Assembly (NCBI RefSeq): GCF_000296835.1
Contig: NZ_CAKE01000005.1
Location: 1-64,000, forward strand
Origin: Lactobacillus hominis DSM 23910 = CRBIP 24.179
GTDB lineage: Bacteria; Bacillota; Bacilli; Lactobacillales; Lactobacillaceae
Reading direction: 5' to 3'
DNA length: 64,000 bases
Below the pieces are notes generated by a model. It ran no database searches and was not told the origin of the DNA. It saw nothing but the letters and a program-made list of their open reading frames with translations. The first letter of the stretch is position 1. Each line of letters opens with the position of its first letter. The position numbers were made by a program, and so were the translations under genes. This document shows positions 56,520 to 64,000 of the stretch, one piece after another.

Positions 56520-56532
56520 ATGTTCCAACCTT

Positions 56533-57297
56533 TTATTTTTGCTTGTAATCATAGTAAGAATAATTACTTAGTTTTGCGCGAGCTTTCATGGTATTGAAAA
56601 TTGTATCATGAAGTTTTTTTTGTTGCTCTTTTTTAGAAAGGGTTTGATCTGCAAAAAATGGACCATCTATATAAACAACAATTCTTGGTCGCTTAAAAAA
56701 CTTGGGCTTTTGATAAGTTGTGGTCATCACAAAAACTGGAGTTTTTAAACTTACCGCAAAGTTCATGCTGGTTTGATCAAAAGGGCGAATTTTGGTGTAG
56801 TAAGGCCAAACATGAGCTTCAGGATAGATTACAATGTGCTTATTTTGTTTAATTAATTGATCTACTGCTTTAAGCAACTTAATAGATTGTTTAATATTTT
56901 TGCCGACGGGTAAGCCCCCATAAGGCAGTAAATACTTGCCAATAAAAGGCAAGCCCCAATTTGCTTGATTAGCTAAAGCATAGTAATCCCCACTGCCTAA
57001 TAAAGTCAGTGGCATAAAAGCATCATTGACTGGCTGGGTATGATTAGCGTACACAAAGTATCCGTGACCTTTGCAAGAACTCAGCTTTTGTTTACCGACG
57101 ACTTTTACATGTTTAATCAGGTAAGTAAAAAGATAAGCAAAAATACTTACGCAGTAGCGGATAAGCTTGGGTTTAAGACCAGCTTTTATAATTTGGTAAT
57201 TGTCGCTTAAAGAAAAATCTTGTTTTTTACTTTGAACAACATCATCAGTTAGTTGATGATAATATATTTTTTTTCTAGTTTTAGTAGATAAGACCAT
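56533..57297 (-). CDS. PlsC-like acyltransferase (first gene of the operon)
   Basis: A 254-aa acyltransferase of the same superfamily as the operon's last gene: HxxxxD-type motif NHTQPVNDAF and second block YPEAHVWPYYTKIRPFDQTS. A hydrophobic stretch near residues 48-60 may associate with the membrane. The start has no recognisable ribosome site. A TATAAT on the minus strand ends only about 9 bp before the ATG, so the message could be leaderless, or the operon may be read through from tRNA-Lys, whose terminator lies 32 bp upstream. Acyltransferase, GT8, GT8, acyltransferase in one operon suggests assembly of an acylated glycoconjugate. Confidence 0.82.
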   Translation of the reverse strand: MVLSTKTRKKIYYHQLTDDVVQSKKQDFSLSDNYQIIKAGLKPKLIRYCVSIFAYLFTYLIKHVKVVGKQKLSSCKGHGYFVYANHTQPVNDAFMPLTLLGSGDYYALANQANWGLPFIGKYLLPYGGLPVGKNIKQSIKLLKAVDQLIKQNKHIVIYPEAHVWPYYTKIRPFDQTSMNFAVSLKTPVFVMTTTYQKPKFFKRPRIVVYIDGPFFADQTLSKKEQQKKLHDTIFNTMKARAKLSNYSYYDYKQK

Positions 57298-57328
57298 GAT
57301 AAAGTAATTATAAAGTATTTAAGGATAC

Positions 57329-57361
57329 AAAAAAAGCACTACAGCAATAACTGTAATGCTT
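57329..57361 (-). terminator. Terminator of the tRNA-Lys gene
   Basis: AAGCAcTACAG (57334-57344) / CTGTAaTGCTT (57351-57361). On the minus strand it is followed by seven T. Confidence 0.85.
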
Positions 57362-57367
57362 AGGAGA

Positions 57368-57440
57368 TGGGTGGTCAGGGGATCGAACCCTGGACCCACG
57401 GATTAAGAGTCCGTTGCTCTGCCAGCTGAGCTAACCACCC
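57368..57440 (-). tRNA. tRNA-Lys (anticodon CTT)
   Basis: A 73-nt cloverleaf on the minus strand: acceptor stem GGGTGGT/ACCACCC with discriminator A, D-arm GCTC-AGCTGGCA-GAGC, anticodon stem CGGAC/ATCCG-type with loop CTCTTAA (anticodon CTT, codon AAG), and T-loop GGTTCGATCCC. The 3' CCA is not encoded. Confidence 0.96.
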
Positions 57441-57550
57441 GTTGCGTCATCAACAAATAGTATTATGCCAGTTAAAAAAATAAAATGCAAGAGTTTTTTG
57501 CAAAAAAATTCAAATTTTTTGCAAAAGTTCGAAAAATCTATAAAAAACAG

Positions 57551-57556
57551 TATAAT
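57551..57556 (+). promoter_or_regulatory. -10 element of the wal operon
   Basis: TATAAT 30-35 bp before walR. A 17-bp-spaced -35 would be TTCGAA (weak). GAGGAGG is the ribosome site. Confidence 0.55.
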
Positions 57557-57585
57557 ATAGATATCAATATGAGGAGGCATGATCT

Positions 57586-58293
57586 ATGCCAAAAAAGATT
57601 TTGGTCGTTGATGATGAAAAACCAATTTCCGACATCATCAAATTTAATTTGACTAAAGAAGGATTCGATGTTGAAACTGCTTATGATGGTGAAGAAGCAG
57701 TTAAAAAAGTCGAAGAATACGATCCAGATTTAATGATTCTGGACTTGATGCTACCTAAAAAAGATGGTCTTGAAGTTGCGCGCGAAGTGCGTCAGAGCCA
57801 TGACATGCCAATAATTATGGTAACTGCTAAAGATACTGAAATCGATAAAGTTTTAGGATTGGAAATGGGAGCAGACGATTATGTCACTAAGCCATTTTCT
57901 AACCGTGAATTAGTTGCGCGTGTAAAGGCTAATTTACGTCGACGCGACTTAACCCAAAAGACTAACGAAGATGATGAAAACAAAAACATTACTATTGGTA
58001 ATTTAGTGATTAGGCCAGAAGCCTATATGGTAGAAAAAAATGGTGAAAAGATCGAATTAACTCACCGTGAGTTTGAACTGCTTCACTACTTAGCTCAGCA
58101 TATGGGACAAGTTATGACGCGTGAGCACTTATTGCAAACGGTTTGGGGCTATGATTATTTTGGCGACGTTCGAACTGTTGACGTAACAGTTAGAAGACTG
58201 CGCGAGAAAATCGAAGATACGCCATCATCTCCAAGTATTTTAGTAACAAGACGTGGAGTAGGCTACTATGTCAAAGATCCATCTGATGAATAA
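57586..58293 (+). CDS. walR: Response regulator WalR (YycF) of the cell-wall stress two-component system
   Basis: A 235-aa OmpR-family regulator. The receiver domain (1-120) has the acidic pocket DD9-10, phospho-acceptor Asp53 (LMILDLMLP), Thr in VTAKD and Lys in VTKPFS. The C-terminal winged helix (about 135-232) carries [13 protein letters not shown] and [11 protein letters not shown]. WalR controls autolysins and wall metabolism and is essential in many low-GC Gram-positives. First gene of walRKHIJ-htrA, the order conserved across lactobacilli near the origin. The promoter is at 57551; a hairpin follows the stop codon. Confidence 0.98.
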   Translation: MPKKILVVDDEKPISDIIKFNLTKEGFDVETAYDGEEAVKKVEEYDPDLMILDLMLPKKDGLEVAREVRQSHDMPIIMVTAKDTEIDKVLGLEMGADDYVTKPFSNRELVARVKANLRRRDLTQKTNEDDENKNITIGNLVIRPEAYMVEKNGEKIELTHREFELLHYLAQHMGQVMTREHLLQTVWGYDYFGDVRTVDVTVRRLREKIEDTPSSPSILVTRRGVGYYVKDPSDE

Positions 58294-58301
58294 TTTTGTA
58301 G

Positions 58302-58321
58302 GCCACTGTTAAGTGGCTTTC
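58302..58321 (+). terminator. Hairpin between walR and walK
   Basis: GCCACT/AGTGGC with a 4-nt loop, followed by TTTCTTT. A short, weak terminator or RNA-processing hairpin that could lower walK expression relative to walR. It lies directly before walK, which has no clear ribosome site. Confidence 0.45.
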
Positions 58322-58335
58322 TTTATGCGTGAAAA

Positions 58336-60192
58336 ATGAAAAAAGTAAGAAAAGTTTTTACATCAATTAATTTTAAAATTGCGATGATTTTTATGTTGCT
58401 TTTATTAGCAACAATTGAAATTGTTGGTGCTTATTTCACTAGACAATTGGAGCAAACTTCAATTCAGTCGTTTGAAACTTCTATTCAAATTCCAAATACG
58501 ATTAGCAATCAAATATCTGCACAATTGAGTAGAAGCAATATTCATAAGGCCAACCAGCAATTAAATCGTATCATTTCTAACTATAATAACAATGACGCGA
58601 TTAGTTCAATTTCTATAATTGACAGTAAAGGCGTTATTCGAGCTGTATCTAACTTAAATGATCAAAATAGAGTTGGACAAAGAGCGACTAATGCTGATGT
58701 CAAAGAAGTTTTGTCATCTGGAAAGCAAGTGTCAAAAGTTATCAATGATGATGGCAATTATATGATGCAAATTACGCCGCTGACTGCAAGCAATGGGACA
58801 AACACCACTATTGGCGCTATTTCTGTACGAGCAAGTATGCAGGGCGTGTTTAATACGATTAGAAACGTTTCATTAGTATTCTTAACTGCATCGCTTGTTG
58901 CAGCATTTTTGGGTGCAATTGTAGCTTTAATTATTTCGCGTGCTATAACGCGGCCTATTGAAGAAATGCGTAAGCAAGCTTTGCGCGTATCTGATGGGGA
59001 TTATTCAGGGCACGTTAAAGTCTATGCCGATGACGAATTAGGCCAATTAGCTAGAGCCTTTAATACTTTATCTGTCAGAATTGAACGTACACAAGAAGTA
59101 TCTGATAGTGAAAGAAGACGACTAGACAATGTCTTAACTCACATGACCGACGGGGTTATTGCGACTGATCGTCACGGAAATATTACGATTATCAATGAAA
59201 CAGCACTTGATTTTTTGGGTAAAACTGAAAAAGAAGTGATTGGCGAACCAATTACTAAATTATTAGGTCTAAAAGACGTTACTATTCAGGATTTAATGAG
59301 TAGCCAGCAAGAATTAATGGTCACGGTAAATGAAAATACTCGCGATGAAATGATCTTGCACGCGAACTTTTCATTAATTCAAAGAGTGACGGGCTTTGTA
59401 TCAGGACTTGTCTGCGTTTTGCATGATATTACTGAGCAACAAAAAAACGAGCGTGAGCAGCAACAATTCGTTTCGAACGTATCGCACGAATTAAGAACGC
59501 CACTGACTAGTTTAAGAGCTTATGTAGAAGCTTTAAATGACGGTGCTTGGAAAGATCCCAACGTCGCTCCGCAATTTTTAGGCGTTATTCAAGATGAAAC
59601 CCAGCGTATGATCCGTATGATTAATGACTTATTGAGCTTGTCACGAATGGATCGCGGCGTCGCAAAAATGGACTTGGAGTGGGTTAACTTTAATGATTTT
59701 GTCAGCCATGTTTTGAACCGATTCGACATGATGATTAAAACCGACGAAAAAAATAAAAAGCAAAGTAAGAAATACTCTATTAAAAGAGAATTTAGTGGTC
59801 AAGATTTATGGGTAGAAATTGATACGGACAAGATGATGCAAGTTATCGATAATATCATGAATAACGCTATTAAATATTCTCCAGATGGTGGCGTTATTAC
59901 GGTGCGTCTGCTTCAAGCAAATAAGCACATTATTTTAAGTATTTCTGATCAAGGATTAGGTATTCCAAGAAAAGATTTAACTAAGATCTTTGATCGCTTT
60001 TACCGCGTTGATAAAGCACGCTCGCGTAAGCAAGGCGGAACTGGCCTAGGATTAGCTATTTCTAAAGAAATTGTCGAAGCTCACCATGGCCGTATTTGGG
60101 CTGATAGTGCAGAAGGAGAAGGTTCAACATTCTATATTTCAATTCCTTACGAACCAATGACTGAGGAAGGAGACAGCTGGGATGAAGTCTAA
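58336..60192 (+). CDS. walK: Sensor histidine kinase WalK (YycG)
   Basis: A 618-aa membrane kinase partnering WalR. Order: transmembrane helix ~13-34, extracellular sensing domain ~35-175, second helix ~178-201, HAMP ~202-255, PAS ~260-370, dimerisation domain with phospho-acceptor His384 (FVSNVSHELRTPL), and ATPase domain with N-box (NIMNNAIKYS), G1 (DQGLGIP) and G2 (GGTGLGLAIS). All motifs are intact. No good ribosome site precedes the ATG; a four-codon frame (ATG 58325, MREK) ends in TGA overlapping the walK ATG, so coupling is possible. walH overlaps the 3' end by 11 bp. Confidence 0.97.
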   Translation: MKKVRKVFTSINFKIAMIFMLLLLATIEIVGAYFTRQLEQTSIQSFETSIQIPNTISNQISAQLSRSNIHKANQQLNRIISNYNNNDAISSISIIDSKGVIRAVSNLNDQNRVGQRATNADVKEVLSSGKQVSKVINDDGNYMMQITPLTASNGTNTTIGAISVRASMQGVFNTIRNVSLVFLTASLVAAFLGAIVALIISRAITRPIEEMRKQALRVSDGDYSGHVKVYADDELGQLARAFNTLSVRIERTQEVSDSERRRLDNVLTHMTDGVIATDRHGNITIINETALDFLGKTEKEVIGEPITKLLGLKDVTIQDLMSSQQELMVTVNENTRDEMILHANFSLIQRVTGFVSGLVCVLHDITEQQKNEREQQQFVSNVSHELRTPLTSLRAYVEALNDGAWKDPNVAPQFLGVIQDETQRMIRMINDLLSLSRMDRGVAKMDLEWVNFNDFVSHVLNRFDMMIKTDEKNKKQSKKYSIKREFSGQDLWVEIDTDKMMQVIDNIMNNAIKYSPDGGVITVRLLQANKHIILSISDQGLGIPRKDLTKIFDRFYRVDKARSRKQGGTGLGLAISKEIVEAHHGRIWADSAEGEGSTFYISIPYEPMTEEGDSWDEV

Positions 60193-61516
60193 AGAAAAAA
60201 TCGGACGCTTAATTCTACGGATAAGCTTAATTTTTATGGTATTGCTTTCGATTGTCTTGTCAGCTATTATCTGGGGCTCAGATACGCGTTTTTCAAGAAT
60301 TGAGCAAACTTCAAGTCGCACCACTAATAAAGATTTAGGGCAAAAATCTTTGCGCGATATGTATGTGCCAACGCAAGTTTTTTACTATCGTAATAATAAG
60401 ATGTATCAAGTTTATGATGGTAAAAATAATCTGCCTTTAGAATTCACTAAGATCACTGAATCTTTGACTAGAAATCGTGTTAGTTTAGTCAGCACTAAAG
60501 CGCAAAATTACCGTAAGATGCTTAATAAACGCGATTACATGCAGCTGACTTATCCTGATCAAATTACAATGCCTTTATTTTTAACTGGTCTATCTAAAAA
60601 AGATAGTCGCGAGTTTAATCGCTTTTTTGTGCCAACTAAAAATTCGCATTACTTATATTTAGGTAACGACAATAACAATTATCTTTACCGCATTAACGTT
60701 AATAATTTATCATTTGCCAAATTATATAAGCATGTTAAACAAGCCAATACCAAAATTGAGGTGTCTTTATCTAAGTTCAAAGATGGCTATTCAGTAATTT
60801 ATGAAAACTCGCCGCAAATGCAGGTATACAGCTACTTAACTTATCAAGAATCAGATTCATATTTTGTATACCGCTTATTAGGTTCAGGTTCTCCTGCACA
60901 AAGAAATACGGGCAATACCGTAATTTATTCAAATGGGAGCTATCAGCGCTTAATTGCGGCTAAAAAGACTCATAATTATGAATTTGTCGATTACCAGCAA
61001 AATAAAGTACCAAAATTAATGACATCGCGTTTAATGGAGAGTTTGTATTATGTTAGACGCATTGGTTTATCCGAGCCGGATCTAAGATTTTTTGACGCAG
61101 ATAAAGATATTTTTATGTATCAAAACTTCGTTGAAGAATATCCAATCTTTTTACCAGGACGTTATAATGCACGTGCTCAAGTTAAATTTGCTTCTAATGG
61201 GATGACAATTAACTTTAATAGTTTAGATTTACAAATCCCAGTTCCAACTACAAACAGTAAAAAGACGCTTGAGCCAACAAATAAGGCAATTCAGCGCTTA
61301 GAACAAGCTGGCTATAAAAAAGCTGACATTGAAAAGATTTTGATTGGCTATACAATTCAAGAAACTAATGATAAAAAAGATAATTTAGTTGATCTGCAGC
61401 CAACGTATTATGTGAAAATTAATAATGCATGGCAATCGCTGGATGACTGGCTTAATTTGGATGTCAAGATTGACCAGCAAGGTAACGTTAAGGAGGGACT
61501 AGTAGATGGACTTTAA
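60182..61516 (+). CDS. walH: WalH (YycH), regulator of WalK
   Basis: A 444-aa protein with one N-terminal membrane helix (about 10-30, LIFMVLLSIVLSAIIWG) and a large extracytoplasmic part, matching YycH in size and position. YycH and YycI bind WalK in the membrane and tune its activity (inhibitory in Bacillus, activating in some staphylococci). Start and stop overlap both neighbours (11 bp each), indicating tight translational coupling. GAAGGAGA inside walK serves as ribosome site. Sequence conservation of this family is low, so the call rests largely on context. Confidence 0.9.
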   Translation: MKSKEKIGRLILRISLIFMVLLSIVLSAIIWGSDTRFSRIEQTSSRTTNKDLGQKSLRDMYVPTQVFYYRNNKMYQVYDGKNNLPLEFTKITESLTRNRVSLVSTKAQNYRKMLNKRDYMQLTYPDQITMPLFLTGLSKKDSREFNRFFVPTKNSHYLYLGNDNNNYLYRINVNNLSFAKLYKHVKQANTKIEVSLSKFKDGYSVIYENSPQMQVYSYLTYQESDSYFVYRLLGSGSPAQRNTGNTVIYSNGSYQRLIAAKKTHNYEFVDYQQNKVPKLMTSRLMESLYYVRRIGLSEPDLRFFDADKDIFMYQNFVEEYPIFLPGRYNARAQVKFASNGMTINFNSLDLQIPVPTTNSKKTLEPTNKAIQRLEQAGYKKADIEKILIGYTIQETNDKKDNLVDLQPTYYVKINNAWQSLDDWLNLDVKIDQQGNVKEGLVDGL

Positions 61517-62342
61517 ACGCATTGAATGGATCTTCTTAGTGGTTTTTATTGGAATTAATATTTTTCTGGGTATCGAAATTTTTCAAACGCCAACTTTGTT
61601 AAGCAATACGCATACTTCAACGCCAACTGATTTAACAACTGAAATGGCTAAAGACAACATTACGTTGCCTAAATTAAGCGACGAACAAGGCGATGGCTAT
61701 TATTTAGCAGCCAAAGTAGATAACAACTGGACGAGTAAAGCTTCTAAGCAAATTAGTTTGCAAGCGGGAGTTTCAACAGTTGATAGTTCATTAAGCGTTA
61801 CGTTAGATCATCCAGTGACTATCAGCCGCAAGGCTAATAAGATGATGAAAGACATTAATAAATTTAAAAATAATCCTAAAAATGTCTATCATGGCGATGA
61901 TTATGTTTACGTACCGGAACTGTCGACAACAGGTGAATATATTTTTGCACAAAAAAACAGCTATGGTGAAATCTTTTCAACCTCAGCTCGCTTGCATATT
62001 AGCGTAAAGGATCATCAGATAATTTCTTACACTCAGCGTTATGCTGGAAATGCTTCTCCAGTTCGTGAAAGACAGACTACTATTAGCGAAAAAGCAGCTA
62101 TAGGATCCTTGTACACTTATAGTGAATTGCCGAATGATTCTCGCGTAGTTTGGGTGCATTTTGCTTATAGCAAGTTAATTGAAGTTAAAGGCAGCAGAAT
62201 TTTCCTGCCTACTTGGGTAGTTGCAATTCAAAATAACAATACTAAGACAGTTGTGATTAAGAGAGTGAACGCCTTTAATGGCAATATTTTACAAGATAAT
62301 ACAATTTCCGAAGATAAAGAAGATAACAAGTCAAACGATTGA
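61506..62342 (+). CDS. walI: WalI (YycI), regulator of WalK
   Basis: A 278-aa protein with an N-terminal membrane helix (about 7-24, WIFLVVFIGINIFLGIEI) and an extracytoplasmic YycI-like domain. The conserved final part includes YSELPNDSRVVWVHFAYSKL and FLPTWVVAIQ. It pairs with WalH to control WalK. It overlaps walH by 11 bp, with AAGGAGG just upstream of the ATG inside walH, and is followed 16 bp later by walJ. Confidence 0.92.
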   Translation: MDFKRIEWIFLVVFIGINIFLGIEIFQTPTLLSNTHTSTPTDLTTEMAKDNITLPKLSDEQGDGYYLAAKVDNNWTSKASKQISLQAGVSTVDSSLSVTLDHPVTISRKANKMMKDINKFKNNPKNVYHGDDYVYVPELSTTGEYIFAQKNSYGEIFSTSARLHISVKDHQIISYTQRYAGNASPVRERQTTISEKAAIGSLYTYSELPNDSRVVWVHFAYSKLIEVKGSRIFLPTWVVAIQNNNTKTVVIKRVNAFNGNILQDNTISEDKEDNKSND

Positions 62343-62358
62343 TTAAGGAGAGATAATT

Positions 62359-63156
62359 GTGCGCGTTTCAGTGTTAGCTAGTGGCTCAACAGGAAATACG
62401 ACTTTAATTGAAACTAAGCAGCATAAAGTTTTGATGGATGCCGGCATATCTGGTAAAAAGACCAAGGATCTTTTAGCTAAAGTAGGAGTAGATATTAAAG
62501 ATATCGATATGGCTTTTTTGAGCCACGATCATACTGATCACTCAGGTGGTTTAGGCGTCTTGATGCGGCGCTATCCTAAAATTAACGCTTTTGCTAATTC
62601 TGGGACATGGCAGTATTTAATCGATACTAATAAAATTGGCAAATTGCCTGTCGAACAAATCAATGCTTTTGAACCAGGCAAAACAAAAACTTTTGGTGAT
62701 TTAGAAGTAACGAGTTTTGCGACAAGTCACGATGCAGCTGAGCCACAGTACTATGTTTTTTCAAGCGCAGGTAAAAGATTTGCTTGTTTGACTGATACAG
62801 GTTATGTTTCAAATATAGTTAAAGATGCAATTGAAGATGCTGACGGCTATTTAATGGAATTTAATTACGATAATATGATGCTGCGAAATGGTCCTTATTC
62901 ATGGGCTTTAAAACAGCGCATTATGTCAGATGTTGGTCACCTATCTAATGATCAGGCTGCCGAAACTTTGCTTGATGTGGTTTCTTTAAAAACGAAGCAT
63001 ATCTTTCTAGCTCATCGTAGCCAGCACAATAATACCCAGCTTTTAGCTCATGAAACAGCTTATGAAATGTTAGAAGATGGGGATGCAAATTTGCCAGCAG
63101 ATGTAAAAATTATTGATACGCAAGCTAGTCAGCCGACAAATTTGTTGAAAATTTAA
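62359..63156 (+). CDS. walJ: WalJ (YycJ), metallo-beta-lactamase-fold exonuclease
   Basis: A 265-aa MBL-fold protein starting at GTG with AAGGAG well placed. The metal site HxHxDH appears as SHDHTDH (His56, His58, Asp60, His61); further ligands are expected in ATSHDA, TDTG and LAHRS. YycJ proteins are thought to act as 5'-3' DNA exonucleases linked to mismatch repair or to coordination of division with replication. Last wal gene before htrA; an 81-bp gap separates them, so htrA may have its own promoter. Confidence 0.95.
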   Translation: MRVSVLASGSTGNTTLIETKQHKVLMDAGISGKKTKDLLAKVGVDIKDIDMAFLSHDHTDHSGGLGVLMRRYPKINAFANSGTWQYLIDTNKIGKLPVEQINAFEPGKTKTFGDLEVTSFATSHDAAEPQYYVFSSAGKRFACLTDTGYVSNIVKDAIEDADGYLMEFNYDNMMLRNGPYSWALKQRIMSDVGHLSNDQAAETLLDVVSLKTKHIFLAHRSQHNNTQLLAHETAYEMLEDGDANLPADVKIIDTQASQPTNLLKI

Positions 63157-63237
63157 ATTTTAGTTTACCTTTGTTCATAATTTATTCAAATTTAGTATTT
63201 ATCCTTAAAGCGTATAGAGAAAAGGAGATCAGTAAAT

Positions 63238-64000
63238 ATGAATCCAGATAATCAAAATAAACAACCTAGTTCAAAGAAAAATACTTTTGTAAAAACTGGT
63301 ATTGTCGGCGTTGTAGCAGGCTTGCTCGGCGGTGGCATTGCTTATGCTGGTTTATCGCAAATGAATAATGCTGATACAACTAATGCGCCTCAAACAGCAG
63401 TTGTGCAGCCTACTAAGTCATCAAAGTCGAATGCTAATAACTCACAGATGACGAACGCCTTTAATGATGTTAAAGGATCAGTTGTTTCAGTGATTAACTT
63501 GAAGCGTCAATCTGCACGTTCAAGCGGTTCTGATAGCGATTCAGATTTATTCGGTAGTTTATTTGGCGATTCTAACGGTTCATCATCGTCTTCATCAAGC
63601 AATAAGAAATCTAGTTTAGAGACTTATAGCGAAGGCTCCGGCGTGATCTATATGAAGTCTAATGGCAAAGGCTATATTGTAACTAATAATCACGTAGTAT
63701 CAGGCAGCGATGCTATTCAAGTTGTTTTAAGCAATGGTAAAAAAGTTACTGCTAAAAAAGTGGGTAGCGATGCCGAAACTGACTTAGCCGTTTTAACCAT
63801 TGATTCAAAATATGTTACTCAAACAGCTCAATTTGGTTCATCTAAGAACTTGCAGCCAGGTGAACAAGTAATTGCTGTGGGTTCTCCTTTAGGCAGCGAA
63901 TATGCCACTAGTGTAACTCAAGGAATTATTTCAGCTAAAAATAGAACAATTAGCGTTCCCGATGAAAACGGCAATGCTTCAACTCAAGCAACTGTTATTC
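63238..64000 (+). CDS. htrA: HtrA (DegP-like) serine protease, 5' part, cut by the window end
   Basis: The open frame runs from ATG 63238 (AAAGGAG ribosome site) to the window edge, 254 codons. A membrane anchor (TGIVGVVAGLLGGGIAYAGL, about 20-39) is followed by a Ser/Asp-rich linker and the start of the trypsin-like domain. Catalytic His152 (VTNNHVVSG) and Asp182 (ETDLAVL) are present; the catalytic Ser and the PDZ domain would lie beyond the window. HtrA degrades misfolded exported proteins at the membrane outer face, fitting the wal cluster and the many surface proteins nearby. Gene order walJ-htrA is the norm in lactobacilli. Confidence 0.95.
   Translation, partial: MNPDNQNKQPSSKKNTFVKTGIVGVVAGLLGGGIAYAGLSQMNNADTTNAPQTAVVQPTKSSKSNANNSQMTNAFNDVKGSVVSVINLKRQSARSSGSDSDSDLFGSLFGDSNGSSSSSSSNKKSSLETYSEGSGVIYMKSNGKGYIVTNNHVVSGSDAIQVVLSNGKKVTAKKVGSDAETDLAVLTIDSKYVTQTAQFGSSKNLQPGEQVIAVGSPLGSEYATSVTQGIISAKNRTISVPDENGNASTQATVI

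Noticed and set aside
56520-56552. 20-bp overlap between the acyltransferase and the second GT8 gene
   Set aside because: The overlap comes from an upstream in-frame ATG without ribosome site. Starting at 56519 gives a ribosome site and the family-typical N-terminus.
57494-57526. Direct repeat TTTTTTGCAAAA upstream of walR as a WalR operator
   Set aside because: The two copies are 21 bp apart but do not resemble the WalR consensus of TGT-A-A/T half-sites with 5-bp spacing. In AT-rich DNA such repeats are common.

Overview
The window is AT-rich Gram-positive DNA, most likely from a Lactobacillus of the johnsonii/gasseri group. The evidence is a D-lactate dehydrogenase gene, YSIRK/LPQTG cell-wall adhesins with mucin-binding (Mub/MucBP) repeats, a bile salt hydrolase preceded by two conjugated-bile-salt transporters (an arrangement described for L. 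johnsonii), and the walRKHIJ-htrA cluster that lies near the replication origin in lactobacilli. No insertion sequence, prophage or CRISPR array was seen.

Layout. 0-5.8 kb: a small membrane protein, an AI-2E-family exporter, a toxin-antitoxin pair between 49-bp direct repeats, an ABC exporter, an ATPase pseudogene with two nonsense codons, and a small membrane protein. 5.8-13 kb: D-lactate dehydrogenase, a 1451-aa sortase-anchored protein and an amino-acid permease. 13.3-44.4 kb: a surface-adhesin island. It holds a 3618-aa Mub protein, four Mub-domain proteins lacking an export signal, an anchor or both, a 5'-truncated anchored Mub gene, and a tandem pair of YSIRK/LPQTG proteins (2480 and 755 aa) whose flanking DNA is also duplicated. 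44.4-49.1 kb: a branched-chain amino acid carrier, menG, proline iminopeptidase and a PepSY lipoprotein. 49.1-52.9 kb: the bile-salt operon on the minus strand. 53.1-57.3 kb: a cytochrome b5-like protein, a small membrane protein, and a minus-strand operon of two acyltransferases flanking two GT8 glycosyltransferases. 57.4-64 kb: tRNA-Lys(CTT), walR, walK, walH, walI, walJ and the 5' part of htrA.

Most genes are single transcription units closed by strong hairpin terminators. Clear operons are antitoxin-toxin, the bile-salt genes, the acyltransferase/GT8 set and wal. The gene content fits a host-associated gut bacterium: mucus adhesion, bile tolerance, peptide and amino-acid use, and cell-wall stress control.

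The least explained elements are three free-standing RNA candidates with promoter and terminator (31.5, 44.8 and 46.5 kb), a six-codon upstream ORF before the 2480-aa adhesin, the signal-less Mub proteins, and a toxin ORF extended through its own terminators by a 10-bp duplication. All assignments come from reading the sequence; no database search was run.
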